A DNA stretch of 39,637 nucleotides from Gammaproteobacteria bacterium (lineage in GTDB: Bacteria; Pseudomonadota; Gammaproteobacteria; DSM-16500): assembly GCA_013286495.1 (NCBI GenBank), contig JABDFQ010000015.1, positions 1 through 39,637 on the forward strand. Direction: 5' to 3'. Position numbers and translations under genes: made by a program. How positions within the stretch are numbered: position 1 is the stretch's first letter; every line of letters starts with the position of its first letter. A model generated the notes under the pieces. It worked only from the letters and a program-made list of their open reading frames with translations. It did not search any database and was not told the origin of the DNA. Positions 5,409 through 14,731 of the stretch are shown piece after piece.

Positions 5409-7569
5409 TATGCGCTTTGGAAAAGTCAAAACACCGGTATATTTGCAATTTTCTGAAACAGAATGCGGCATTGCCTCGTTGGCGATGGTGTTTGCGTATT
5501 ATAAAAACATTGTGCCTTTACATAGCTTGCGTGAAAAAACTGGTGCATCGAGAGATGGCTGCAAAGCATCTACATTAATGAGACTCGCCAAAGATTATGG
5601 TTATCGCACTGAATCATATTCAGTTGACATAAGCGAGCTAAAGCTATTACGACAGCCAGTCATTGCATACTGGAATTTCAGCCACTATGTTGTCATTAAT
5701 GGATTCAGCGGCAATAAAGTCAGTATTAATGATCCAGCTTGTGGTCATAGACTGGTTGATATGGATGAATTCGATAAATCGTTTACAGGCATTATCATTG
5801 TCATCACACCGACAAAAAACATCATCAGGCAAACATCAGAAAACATTCTCTTTAAGTTATTCAGGCAATGGATAAAAAAATATTATAAGGAAATTCTGTT
5901 TATCATGATCTGTTTACTAATATCGGCTGTCATACCATTATTGCAGACCAACTTATCAACCTTATTCATTAATTACTGCATTATTTACAGCAATCAGGAC
6001 TGGATCCCCTGGCTTTGTGCCATATTGACATCGCTCATGATGTGCTTATGTATTACTGATATTTATCAAAAATATAAATTATTTCAATTATGCGCAACAG
6101 AAAGCATGGTCAAATCTGCTCAAATTATTCAGCAAAGTCTTGTGTTGCCATTGCAGTTTTATGCTTTGAATCAAAAATCATTTCTGATCATTATGCTTTC
6201 ACGTGCAGAAATAATTATAAATTCACTCCTGAAAAATATTGGCAGTATATCGACTCAGGCTATTCTTATTTTAGTATGTTCGATATTCATGGCGACACTG
6301 GATACCTATTTATTTTTTACTTCCATGATCCTGATCTTGCTAACCATGCAAACAGGCATAATCATTCAGCGGCGCAATCTCGAGAATGATAAATCGCGTC
6401 TGCATTTTCTTGGCAAATGGCATGCACATACCTTATCTTTGGTGCGCAACAAGGAAACGATCAATGCTTGCGGGCTGGAATCAGGCATGCTTGCTAACTG
6501 GCGTGGTCTGTATCATCAAAAATTGAATTTACAGCAAACGAGCAATTATTTTCTTGCATTAAGTGAATCTATTAATGGTTGTTTTAGTTCGATAGCGACA
6601 TTTGCAATATTTGTCATGGGTGGCATGCGCATAGCACAAGGTCATTTATCCATTGGTCATTTAATGGGATATTTTGCCTTGCATTCCATTCTGCAAAATA
6701 ATCTGACATCCATCATTCAGGTAATGAAAGACTGGCAGGAAGCTCAGCTTTCCTATATGCGCATACATGATCTTTTCCAGCGGCAAAAAGATGAACGTTT
6801 TTTGGAAGGCAAAATAGATGCTCGGATAATGGATCAACCATTCCAGCTTAATTGTCAGCAAATATATTTTTATTACAATAAACTGAATCCTAAAACGGCT
6901 TTGCAAAATATTAATATTACGATTGCCTCACATCAGCATATTGCCATTGTTGGTAAAACAGGCTCAGGAAAATCCACATTGGCAAAATTATTATGTGGCC
7001 TGTACCAGCCTGATGAAGGTGAAATCACTTTAAATCACACTAATATTCGAGACTTATCAGCAGCATCATTATCGAAATCATTTGCATATTTATCACAGGA
7101 TGTTGCGTTATTTGCTGGAACTATTCATGAAAACCTGGTGTTATGGGCAGAAGATGTTTCGCCTGATCTCATCAAAACAGCGATTGAAGTTGCCTGCTTG
7201 CGTGATCTGATTGCCGCACGTGGGTTGTATGGAAAAGTTGAAGAAAATGGCAGTAATTTTAGTGGTGGAGAAAGACAGCGCATTGAAATTGCACGTGCCA
7301 TTATACAAAATACACCGATCCTGATTCTGGATGAGGCAACTTCAGCGCTGGATATACACACGGAAGCAAAAATCATTGCAAATTTGCGACAATTAAATAA
7401 AACCATTGTGTTCATAGCACATCGTTTATCCACCATAAAACATTGCGATAATATTTATGTGCTCGAAAATGGGAAGCTAATGGAGCAGGGAAATCATGCT
7501 GTGCTCTATGCGAAAAAGCTTGCTTATTATCATTTGCTCCAATTGGAAGAAAAGGATCAGGCAGCATGA
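5398..7569 (+). CDS. Peptidase-containing ABC transporter (C39 + TM + ATPase), NHLM type
   Basis: About 723 aa. It cleaves leader peptides and exports the core across the inner membrane. Numbering from ATG 5398, the N-terminal C39 protease domain (about 12-140) has an intact triad: C23 in ETECGIAS, H96 in FSHYVVI and D112 in INDPACG, with Q17 as oxyanion residue. Five or six TM helices follow (about 165-450). The ATPase has Walker A GKTGSGKST (about 519), signature FSGGERQR (about 621), Walker B ILILDEATSALD and the switch His in FIAHRLST. The start is uncertain: ATG 5398 overlaps the HlyD-like stop, ATG 5410 lies just after it, and ATG 5362 would add a long overlap. The next transporter gene overlaps by ATGA. 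Confidence 0.92.
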   Translation: MSPDMRFGKVKTPVYLQFSETECGIASLAMVFAYYKNIVPLHSLREKTGASRDGCKASTLMRLAKDYGYRTESYSVDISELKLLRQPVIAYWNFSHYVVINGFSGNKVSINDPACGHRLVDMDEFDKSFTGIIIVITPTKNIIRQTSENILFKLFRQWIKKYYKEILFIMICLLISAVIPLLQTNLSTLFINYCIIYSNQDWIPWLCAILTSLMMCLCITDIYQKYKLFQLCATESMVKSAQIIQQSLVLPLQFYALNQKSFLIIMLSRAEIIINSLLKNIGSISTQAILILVCSIFMATLDTYLFFTSMILILLTMQTGIIIQRRNLENDKSRLHFLGKWHAHTLSLVRNKETINACGLESGMLANWRGLYHQKLNLQQTSNYFLALSESINGCFSSIATFAIFVMGGMRIAQGHLSIGHLMGYFALHSILQNNLTSIIQVMKDWQEAQLSYMRIHDLFQRQKDERFLEGKIDARIMDQPFQLNCQQIYFYYNKLNPKTALQNINITIASHQHIAIVGKTGSGKSTLAKLLCGLYQPDEGEITLNHTNIRDLSAASLSKSFAYLSQDVALFAGTIHENLVLWAEDVSPDLIKTAIEVACLRDLIAARGLYGKVEENGSNFSGGERQRIEIARAIIQNTPILILDEATSALDIHTEAKIIANLRQLNKTIVFIAHRLSTIKHCDNIYVLENGKLMEQGNHAVLYAKKLAYYHLLQLEEKDQAA

Positions 7570-9302
7570 AAAATAGTTTTTTTGCACGATTGATGCATGA
7601 TAGTTCATTAATAAAAGATGATGTTACTCTGGTTGCAACCTATCAATCGCTTATCATCCATCTCATGCGCAATCACAAACGAAATGTATTTGCATGTCTC
7701 GTCATCATGATTTGCCTTTCAGCTACTACATTGTTACCAATCATGCTTAATCGTTTTGTACTCGATCATTTACACGAATATCAACGGACATTTATAGCAC
7801 CCATCATTGTATCTGCAACGCTCGTATTGATTGCGATCGCAATGCTTTTATATATAAAAAATCTGCTAATCAACAGGTTATCCATAACGCTCACATCGCA
7901 AATGTTGTTTGGATTATTCAAGCATTATCTTGATTTACCCATGCAGTTTACAAAAGATATGACCTCCAGTGATTTTACCCAGCGCTTTATGGAGTATGAA
8001 TCAGCGACTCTGGTTTCGATACGTAAAACTTTAGCAATGGTTTTTTCCATCGGTAGTGCAATTATATTGTTAATGTATATGTCTTATTGCGATATACAAC
8101 TCGCAATATTCAGTCTGATGATATGTCTGATATTTCTTCTGATTAGGTTAATCATCTTGTTTTCTGGCATGCCAGACATCAGTTGTCAAATGATGTTTCA
8201 GAGTCAGCTAGCGACTCTTTTAAATGAGATCATGTTGCAAATTCACAAGATACGCAGTGCAAATCGGGAGAGTTTTGCCTTTTCCAGATGGTTTAATAAT
8301 ATCATTCAGGAAAAAATGTGTGCTGAGAAAGTTATGCAGCGTGAAGTTAAAATCGGGATATTGCAGGTTTTATATTTACCTTGCCTGATGTTGTTAATAT
8401 ATGCCGTGATATATTTTTCGACATCAGTGCTGAATACCAATTTATTATTGCAATTGCTTATTTGCATTGGGCAATTAGCGATGATACTGGATCAAATTTG
8501 CATGGATATGGGAGCATTATTTCATTGTGTGCCAGCATTTCGACGTCTTGATAGAATTATTAATCAAAATATCAACACAGAAAATATACCGTATATGAAG
8601 CTGGATAATCCATCCACGATAAGATTTACCAGAGTAAGTTATCATGATTCAGTTGTGCAAAATATTTTGTTGCATGATATTGATCTTGAAATAAAATCAA
8701 ATAAAATTACAGCACTGATTGGTGCATCAGGTTCAGGTAAATCCACCTTATTAAGATTATTGACGGGAAGTATATTGCCAGTTTCAGGTGAGATTTTAAT
8801 TAACGAAAATAATATAAAAAATCTTGATCAAAACCATTTGCGTCGACAATTTGGGATTGTTTTGCAATCCAGTCATTTATTTCCTGGTACGATATTTTCG
8901 AATATATCCTGTCATCAGCAAATTACACATGAGCGTGCCTGGGAGCTGGCGAGATACGTTGGTCTGGATGCTGATATTGAAGCCATGCCGATGAAAATGA
9001 ATACATATGTTTCCGACAATTCTGCTGAATCCCTATCAGGTGGTCAGGTACAAAAAATTCTGATAGCACGTGCGCTGAGTGCTGATCCGAAAATATTATT
9101 GCTCGATGAAGCGACATCAGCACTGGATAATGCCAGCCAGGATAAAATATATCGCTATCTTAAAAGCATCGGTACCACGTGTCTGGTGATTGCGCATCGT
9201 CTGGGAACGATTAAGTATGCTGATCAGATTTATGTGCTGGAGAAAGGCAGAATCGTTAGCTCAGGGATATATGAAGAAATTGCAGCGAGTGGGTTTATTT
9301 AG
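7566..9302 (+). CDS. Second ABC transporter of the NHLM-type RiPP export pair
   Basis: A 578-aa half-transporter with no peptidase domain: a TM region (about residues 40-330) and a C-terminal ATPase with Walker A GASGSGKST (about 386), Walker B ILLLDEATSALD (about 510) and switch His in VIAHRLGT. The signature reads LSGGQVQK (490-497), where LSGGQRQR is usual. NHLM systems pair a C39-containing ABC protein with a second ABC protein and an HlyD protein, which is what stands here in order. The N-terminal extension common in this subfamily is short here (about 35 residues before the first TM helix). Start and upstream stop share ATGA, showing translational coupling; the two ABC proteins may form a heterodimer (inference). 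The stop overlaps that of the convergent phosphatase gene. Confidence 0.88.
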   Translation: MKNSFFARLMHDSSLIKDDVTLVATYQSLIIHLMRNHKRNVFACLVIMICLSATTLLPIMLNRFVLDHLHEYQRTFIAPIIVSATLVLIAIAMLLYIKNLLINRLSITLTSQMLFGLFKHYLDLPMQFTKDMTSSDFTQRFMEYESATLVSIRKTLAMVFSIGSAIILLMYMSYCDIQLAIFSLMICLIFLLIRLIILFSGMPDISCQMMFQSQLATLLNEIMLQIHKIRSANRESFAFSRWFNNIIQEKMCAEKVMQREVKIGILQVLYLPCLMLLIYAVIYFSTSVLNTNLLLQLLICIGQLAMILDQICMDMGALFHCVPAFRRLDRIINQNINTENIPYMKLDNPSTIRFTRVSYHDSVVQNILLHDIDLEIKSNKITALIGASGSGKSTLLRLLTGSILPVSGEILINENNIKNLDQNHLRRQFGIVLQSSHLFPGTIFSNISCHQQITHERAWELARYVGLDADIEAMPMKMNTYVSDNSAESLSGGQVQKILIARALSADPKILLLDEATSALDNASQDKIYRYLKSIGTTCLVIAHRLGTIKYADQIYVLEKGRIVSSGIYEEIAASGFI

Positions 9303-10294
9303 CGATCACTAAAAATCCGCTTCCAATCTTTCTTCATACTAATAACTTGCCATCCGCGCTGTTTTGCTTCCTGCATCAATGCATCTGAAAACGTACCCAC
9401 TTTCGAATTTGCACCATAAGCATATTCGCGTATCGCATCATCATGATGAACCAGCATCATCAAATGCGCGCCTTTATTTGCCTGCGTATATTCCAGCATT
9501 TGCTGATCGCCAGTGGAATTGCCAAACGCAGCTTGCGGATGACGACCAATAAACAAATAAATATCTTCAGGTTTGCCAGACATATTATCGCGTAATAATA
9601 ATTGTGGTAATTTTATCAATATGCCATTACCACGTTTGTCATAAGTATATTTTGTTGCAAGTGCTGAACCTATAATTTGTTCTGGTGGAACGTGATAAAC
9701 CTGATTAGCATACACACGCACAAATTCCTGACCGCCTCCTGTGACAATATAAGTTTTATAACCATTCGCCTGTAATAATTGCATGACTTCAAGCATGGGT
9801 TGATACACAAGTTGAGTATAAAAACGATGCCAGCGTGGGTTTTTTGCCTGCGATATCCATTGTTTGACAGCTTGATGAAATGCTTCAACACTCATGTCAC
9901 TATGTGTTGCGATAACAATTTTTTCCAGATCAGCAGAAGTAAATTTGGTCATCGCAACTTTATCTTTGGCGATTATTTCCTTGAATGGCGATTGTGTTTT
10001 CCATTCAGGATGTTTGAATGCTAATTGCAATACTCTGTCAAAGGCAAAAATGACTTGCGTATAAATTGGCTGTTCTACCCACAATGTTCCATCCTGATCA
10101 AATGTCGCGATGCGTTCGGCAGGTGAAACATAAGCTGGATTTTTCTTGTCAGTTGTTGCGTGTACAAAATCAAGAATGGCTTGTTTGTTCGCGCCTTCAT
10201 TCCATGAAGGAAGTGGATCCTGATTATGAGCGAATAGTGGAATATTGCAGAATAATGTAATGATGGCAAAAAGATAGATATATATTTTGTTCAC
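9299..10294 (-). CDS. Secreted HAD-superfamily phosphatase
   Basis: A 331-aa protein starting at GTG with AGGGA about 8 bases upstream. An N-terminal signal peptide (hydrophobic residues about 5-20, cleavage near LFA-HN) points to the periplasm. All HAD motifs are present: motif I FDQDGTLW with nucleophile D66 and acid D68, motif II YIVTGGGQEF, motif III Lys in MSGKPEDI, and motif IV FGNSTGDQQM. The long helical insert between motifs I and II is that of phosphoserine-phosphatase-like acid phosphatases. The substrate is unknown; a non-specific phosphomonoesterase is the safest reading. Its stop codon overlaps that of the convergent RiPP exporter gene, and its start overlaps the stop of a small upstream frame. 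Confidence 0.85.
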   Translation of the reverse strand: MNKIYIYLFAIITLFCNIPLFAHNQDPLPSWNEGANKQAILDFVHATTDKKNPAYVSPAERIATFDQDGTLWVEQPIYTQVIFAFDRVLQLAFKHPEWKTQSPFKEIIAKDKVAMTKFTSADLEKIVIATHSDMSVEAFHQAVKQWISQAKNPRWHRFYTQLVYQPMLEVMQLLQANGYKTYIVTGGGQEFVRVYANQVYHVPPEQIIGSALATKYTYDKRGNGILIKLPQLLLRDNMSGKPEDIYLFIGRHPQAAFGNSTGDQQMLEYTQANKGAHLMMLVHHDDAIREYAYGANSKVGTFSDALMQEAKQRGWQVISMKKDWKRIFSDR

Positions 10295-10491
10295 TGGTTC
10301 ATCCCTGAATCATTAATGAGTAAAATCCATGATATCGTATGTATCAATATATTTTTATCCCTGTCAAAGTTATTTCTTAGTTGTTTAAAATCAGGTAAGT
10401 CATTGCGAGCTTGCCATATTCCTTTAACGGCTTTAACGTTGGCTAATTTATTTTTTTTCATTTTTGCCAGATAAATTTTTGATCTAGACAT
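10291..10491 (-). CDS. Small basic hypothetical protein, uncertain
   Basis: A 66-aa frame just upstream of, and overlapping by GTGA, the phosphatase gene; AGGGC lies before its ATG. The N-terminal half is Lys-rich and the middle reads KGIWQARNDLPDFKQLRNNF, which faintly resembles the toxin-binding tails of small antitoxins (for example RHH or VapB types), but no DNA-binding domain is recognisable and no toxin gene is next to it. It may be a remnant or a chance frame. Confidence 0.35.
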   Translation of the reverse strand: MSRSKIYLAKMKKNKLANVKAVKGIWQARNDLPDFKQLRNNFDRDKNILIHTISWILLINDSGMNQ

Positions 10492-10584
10492 ATGAGCCCT
10501 GTAAGTTATTAAACTAGACGTTTACATTATAGGTATATATTACACAGCTGCAATAGGTGCATTTTTTTAGTTAAATATTTGAAT

Positions 10585-12360
10585 TTACTCCGCAATAAAA
10601 CCACCGGATTGTAATTTAAACAAGTTGGCATAAATGCCATTTTCCAGTTTCACTAATTCAGCATGCGTGCCTTCTTCGACAATTTTACCCGCATCGAATA
10701 CCAATATCCTGTCAGCATCGAGTATGGTTGAGAGTCGGTGCGCGATCATGATGGAAGTGCGATCTTGTGTAAGTTCATGCAAGGCATGCTGAATGGCAGA
10801 TTCACTTTCAGAATCGAGTGAGCTGGTGGCTTCATCGAGAATTAATATGGGACGATCAGCAAGAATCGCTCTTGCAATGGCAATGCGTTGTCTTTCACCG
10901 CCAGATAATTTGACGCCACGCTCACCCACCAGTGTTTCATATTGTAATGGCAAGCTCAGAATAAAATCTTCGATATGCGCTTTTTTCGCCGCATTACGAA
11001 TTTCTGTATCGCTCGCATCTGGTTTTGCATAAGCAATATTTTCACGCAAGCTGCGATGAAACAGAATGGGATCCTGCGGCACAAGACTCATGGCTCTACG
11101 TAATGACTGACGTGAACCTTGCTGAATATTTTGTCCATCAATGGTGATATCACCTTGCTGAATGGGATAAAGACATTGTAACAAGCGTATAAAAGTCGTT
11201 TTGCCAGAACCGGAATGTCCTACCAATGCAATGCGTTCGCCTGCTCTTATTTTTACAGAAAAATTATTAAATATTGGAGTAATTTTTTCAGGATAAGTAA
11301 ATTCGATATGGTCAAAAATAATTTCACCACGTGTAATATGCAAATCAGGTAATTGCAGATGCTGATCAACTTCAGGTTGTTCATCCAGTAAATCCATTAC
11401 ACCATGTAAATCATACGAGGAAGTGAGGAGGTTTTTGATATTTTCACCAACATCGCGAATATAGGATTGCATGATCGTGTACGCAAAAGCGAGATACGCC
11501 ATGTTTTCAACGCTTGCCATGCCATGAAAGAAATACCATGTGCCACCGCCCATGAGAATAGCGAGCATGCCGGTCAGTAAAATACGTTGTATAACGCCAG
11601 CAAAATTTCCGAGACGATACGCATGCAAATTTTTCGCACGTAGATTTTCTGTTACATCGAGAAAGCGTGAAATTTCGTAAGGTTCCTGCGCATACGATTT
11701 TGTCGGAAAAACACCACTAATATTATCAGCAAGATGAGCGCTAAAATAATCCTGGCCACGTGCATAAATACCTTGTGCAGGCCCTGAAATATTAAACACA
11801 ACAAAAGCACTCACAATGATGAATATGATGAGATAAGTCAGCAGAATTATTGCTAGCAATGGAAATTGAATGGCGAGAAAGATCAGGCTGCCGATAATAA
11901 TAATAGCAGTAGGAAAGATACGCACAATAATCTGATCTTCGAACACTTCAATTTTCTGGCGCGCACGATTGATTCGGGATACGATGCTGCCCGTAAAAGT
12001 GTTGGAGAAATAATTTTCTGGTAATCGGTAAACATGAGCAAATACATCATCTACCAGGGATTTGAAAATATGAGTTTCGAAAACATTGTAGATAAGATAA
12101 GCGACAGTAAACAGTAATGCCTGGACAAAATAAATGCCGAGAAAGATGAACAAGGTGATAAGAATTAAATTTCTATTATTATTCTGCTGAATGGCATTTA
12201 AAAAAGAAGCCAGTGCAGTTGGCAAATACGTTTCAAGCAATGCAGCGAGCAAAAGAATGCATAATATCAGGATTAGTTTGCTGGGTTGTCTTATCCAGTA
12301 TCCTGCAGCAAATTTCAGGACGTCTGTGAAAGATTGGGAAGATGGTGTTTTTTTATGCAT
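10585..12360 (-). CDS. ABC exporter half-transporter (MsbA/multidrug type)
   Basis: A 591-aa inner-membrane protein, full length for a TM-ATPase fusion. About six TM helices (residues 25-320) are followed by an ATPase with Walker A GHSGSGKTT, signature KLSGGERQRIAIARA, Walker B ILILDEATSSLD and switch His in MIAHRLST; all catalytic residues are present. Such proteins act as dimers and export lipids or drugs; the substrate is not predictable here. It is monocistronic as seen (93 bp to the gene on its 3' side, and a divergent promoter beyond its start). It is not closely linked to the RiPP exporter and differs from it in lacking a peptidase domain. Confidence 0.9.
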   Translation of the reverse strand: MHKKTPSSQSFTDVLKFAAGYWIRQPSKLILILCILLLAALLETYLPTALASFLNAIQQNNNRNLILITLFIFLGIYFVQALLFTVAYLIYNVFETHIFKSLVDDVFAHVYRLPENYFSNTFTGSIVSRINRARQKIEVFEDQIIVRIFPTAIIIIGSLIFLAIQFPLLAIILLTYLIIFIIVSAFVVFNISGPAQGIYARGQDYFSAHLADNISGVFPTKSYAQEPYEISRFLDVTENLRAKNLHAYRLGNFAGVIQRILLTGMLAILMGGGTWYFFHGMASVENMAYLAFAYTIMQSYIRDVGENIKNLLTSSYDLHGVMDLLDEQPEVDQHLQLPDLHITRGEIIFDHIEFTYPEKITPIFNNFSVKIRAGERIALVGHSGSGKTTFIRLLQCLYPIQQGDITIDGQNIQQGSRQSLRRAMSLVPQDPILFHRSLRENIAYAKPDASDTEIRNAAKKAHIEDFILSLPLQYETLVGERGVKLSGGERQRIAIARAILADRPILILDEATSSLDSESESAIQHALHELTQDRTSIMIAHRLSTILDADRILVFDAGKIVEEGTHAELVKLENGIYANLFKLQSGGFIAE

Positions 12361-12433
12361 GTCTCGCTCGTCAAGTGGCTGGATTAATCTTATTATACAA
12401 TAGGTAAAAACACTTAATAATGAAAAACTTTCT

Positions 12434-12462
12434 TTGACAAGTTAATTTCCAACGGCTAGGAT
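12434..12462 (+). promoter_or_regulatory. Sigma70-type promoter of the 12.5-kb effector-like gene
   Basis: A perfect -35 box TTGACA (12434-12439), a 17-base spacer and TAGGAT (12457-12462). The coding start is 28 bases further on, with AAGGAGA at 12476-12482. This is the cleanest promoter I see in the window. Confidence 0.65.
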
Positions 12463-12490
12463 TCAGCCATTTGTTAAGGAGAGACACTGC

Positions 12491-13735
12491 ATGTTGAGAA
12501 TATCCAAACCTATTGCTCCAAACCTTTCACGTTTTATTTCAAAGAAAACAAAAAATCAAATTAAGGATATGGATCAGGAAAAGCAAAATATATTATCATT
12601 TAAAGATCCGGTTAATCAGTCACCAATAAATATTAATCTGGAATATCTTAATCAAAAAGATGTGCAATTAACTCACTATTTGCAACAAATGTCACCGCAC
12701 ATTCGTCTCGATTTTTTAAAAAATCTAATTGAAAAAGTGAATAGAGAGCGTAATCATGATTTGTATCTTAAAAAGATATACGGTAATTTGCCTGCTATTG
12801 TGCGAACACTAGAGGAAAAAGATCAGGTTGATGCATTGTTTTTTCTTGATGGGGCTTGTAACTTTCTTAATGCAAAAATTAATTTATCTGATTCACAACA
12901 GCAAGAATTGTTGATAAAAATTGATAAACAAAAATTACGTATACGCTTTGATCTTATTAATAATGTATGGATCAATTTTTTAACTAATCAAGATAGCATT
13001 GCTAATTTTTTCCAGATAATAGGGCATCAAAGAATCAGAGAGGTGTATGAAAAAAAAGAATCAATTATTAACCTGTTCCTCGAGATTTCATTAAAAAATT
13101 CTTCGACATTATTAACATCTGAACAGGTTGCCGCTGCATTTATCGCATTAAAATCAGTTATAGGCGATGATATTTTTATGAAGCATTTTGCCACAGGGAA
13201 TGATATCGATCTTTTTTTCAAGTTATGTCATCTCAATACAGCAATTGAATTATTAGGTCGTGAAAAAATTGCTGAACTCTTCAGTTCAGTAAATGATTTT
13301 TCTGCTATTAATTTCGATGCTAAATTCATCAATGCTATTGGTAGCATCCTTGGCGCAAAAAAGATTAATGAAATATTGAGCATGGCACCCGAAAATATAA
13401 TGTCACAAAAAATCATTCGTGTGTTAACTGATACGCCTCTGGGAGAGGAATTAAAAAAGGAAACGGAGCGCGAGCTATTATATCATTCATCCAAGGCAGC
13501 TAATAATTTGTTGCTTAAATCGAAGTTAGGCATTGAGCTACAGAGTCCAACTTCTGATGATGTGGATATTAAAAGAATATTAAGAAATACTAAACTTACT
13601 ATGTATGGGAAGGCTGCAAGTCTTTTTGGCTTATTCACCGAAAAGAAACTCAAAAATGGAAATATACTTGAAAATACAACGCAAAATGAAGAAAAATCTA
13701 ATACTGTTCGATACGGCATTCGTAATATTGAATAA
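12491..13735 (+). CDS. Effector-like helical protein of unknown function
   Basis: A 414-aa protein without a signal peptide or TM helix. AAGGAGA and ATG 12491 are well spaced. It is almost entirely alpha-helical, with repeated amphipathic helices of similar length (for example around AIELLGREKIAELF and AIGSILGAKKINEIL), suggesting a solenoid. I recognise no catalytic motif. The C-terminus is polar and contains NEEKSN about 15 residues from the end, resembling the Glu-rich E-block of Dot/Icm type IV substrates. It has its own promoter and is flanked by other effector-like genes. A secreted host-interaction protein is a reasonable guess; nothing in the sequence proves it. Confidence 0.7.
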   Translation: MLRISKPIAPNLSRFISKKTKNQIKDMDQEKQNILSFKDPVNQSPININLEYLNQKDVQLTHYLQQMSPHIRLDFLKNLIEKVNRERNHDLYLKKIYGNLPAIVRTLEEKDQVDALFFLDGACNFLNAKINLSDSQQQELLIKIDKQKLRIRFDLINNVWINFLTNQDSIANFFQIIGHQRIREVYEKKESIINLFLEISLKNSSTLLTSEQVAAAFIALKSVIGDDIFMKHFATGNDIDLFFKLCHLNTAIELLGREKIAELFSSVNDFSAINFDAKFINAIGSILGAKKINEILSMAPENIMSQKIIRVLTDTPLGEELKKETERELLYHSSKAANNLLLKSKLGIELQSPTSDDVDIKRILRNTKLTMYGKAASLFGLFTEKKLKNGNILENTTQNEEKSNTVRYGIRNIE

Positions 13736-13755
13736 GATTTTTTGCACGTTGGAAT

Positions 13756-13779
13756 TGGGAAGCCTTGCAAGGCTTCCCA
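13756..13779. terminator. Perfect 24-bp palindrome between convergent genes
   Basis: TGGGAAGCCTTG followed directly by its exact complement forms a self-complementary 24-mer. It lies between the convergent genes ending at 13735 and 13786, the place for a bidirectional terminator. There is no long T run on either side, so termination strength is uncertain. Confidence 0.5.
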
Positions 13780-13785
13780 GATATT

Positions 13786-14607
13786 CTACTTCTTGTACGA
13801 CTGATTCGTAATCACTTCTTCCCCAGGTTTTTTTATTTGTGCTTCCTTAAAAGCTGGCTCGAAATTAATTTTCAGCAAATTTGCAATATGATTACCAATA
13901 TTGACCAGTGGTTGCAAGAGTTCGGGTGTTATTTCCGTTTTTTCGCCGATTTTATTAATTATTGTGTTGTAAGGTTCACGCAATTGTTGCGGCACTTCGA
14001 TCCTGGCATTGCTATCATCAGATTTTAAGTTGCCAAAATTTTCAATTTCAGCATCTGCAGCAATGTATGTCTCGTCAAGCTTCTTTAAGCTTTTATAAGT
14101 TGGATTGATCATGAATTTAATATATGCCTTGTAGAAATCCGTGCTTTCAGGCGTTAATTTTTTTTGGGCAATATTATCGAGTATCTTCCATTTTTGATAA
14201 TCCTGATAAACAGCAGGCATGTTAGCAAGATTGGTAACATCAGCTTGCTGATTGTTTTTTTCTTCTTTTTTCTCTGGCAACGATGAATTATTTTTTTTAA
14301 CGATTTTTTCTATTTTCTTTTTAGCATCCTTTACAGGATCAATGTTTACCTTAAACTTTAAAGGATTATTAATTGAATAGGGCTCGATAGTAATTTGTGT
14401 CTGCATATTTTCCAGTTGGTTGCTAACATATTGCAGCAACTGTTCTTTTGTCATATCGACTGTCGCGATTGTAAACGCTATACCTTCAATATAATGTGAT
14501 TCTTTTTCGTATTTTTTCGCTGATAACTGATCGGCTGCTTTCGCTAGTGCACGACTGATTTCTTGTCTGAGTTTTTCCACCTCTGCTGAAGGTCGCATGG
14601 ATTCCAT
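13786..14607 (-). CDS. Effector-like protein with an RGS-like segment
   Basis: 273 aa counting from ATG 14607, which has GAGGAAA 8 bases upstream; an in-frame upstream ATG lacks this. Residues 1-95 are a mixed helical/beta region of unknown type, followed by a Lys/Glu-rich linker (about 97-125). Residues about 138-257 resemble an RGS fold: LTPESTDFYKAYIKFM corresponds to the conserved (Y)SEENIDFWxxxxxF stretch of RGS proteins, followed by DETYIAADAEIE in place of the IYxxFIxxxAxxEVN segment, and a C-terminal helix ending NLLKINFEPAF. RGS proteins accelerate GTP hydrolysis by eukaryotic G-alpha subunits, so a host-directed role would fit. The tail contains PGEEVITNQSYKK, weakly E-block-like. 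The RGS call rests on pattern comparison by eye. Confidence 0.6.
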   Translation of the reverse strand: MESMRPSAEVEKLRQEISRALAKAADQLSAKKYEKESHYIEGIAFTIATVDMTKEQLLQYVSNQLENMQTQITIEPYSINNPLKFKVNIDPVKDAKKKIEKIVKKNNSSLPEKKEEKNNQQADVTNLANMPAVYQDYQKWKILDNIAQKKLTPESTDFYKAYIKFMINPTYKSLKKLDETYIAADAEIENFGNLKSDDSNARIEVPQQLREPYNTIINKIGEKTEITPELLQPLVNIGNHIANLLKINFEPAFKEAQIKKPGEEVITNQSYKK

Positions 14608-14731
14608 GGTATTTTCCTCTTTTGTGTTGTATTTATGTAATAACAATATTATATCAATTTTTAAGCAGATCTATCGGCATACAAATTTATCTAAATAAAG
14701 CAATCAATTGCAAAATGATTGTAGACCAAGC

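Noticed and set aside
10291-10491. Antitoxin of a TA pair
   Set aside because: Only a faint resemblance in the tail, no DNA-binding domain and no toxin gene next to it; kept only as an uncertain small frame.
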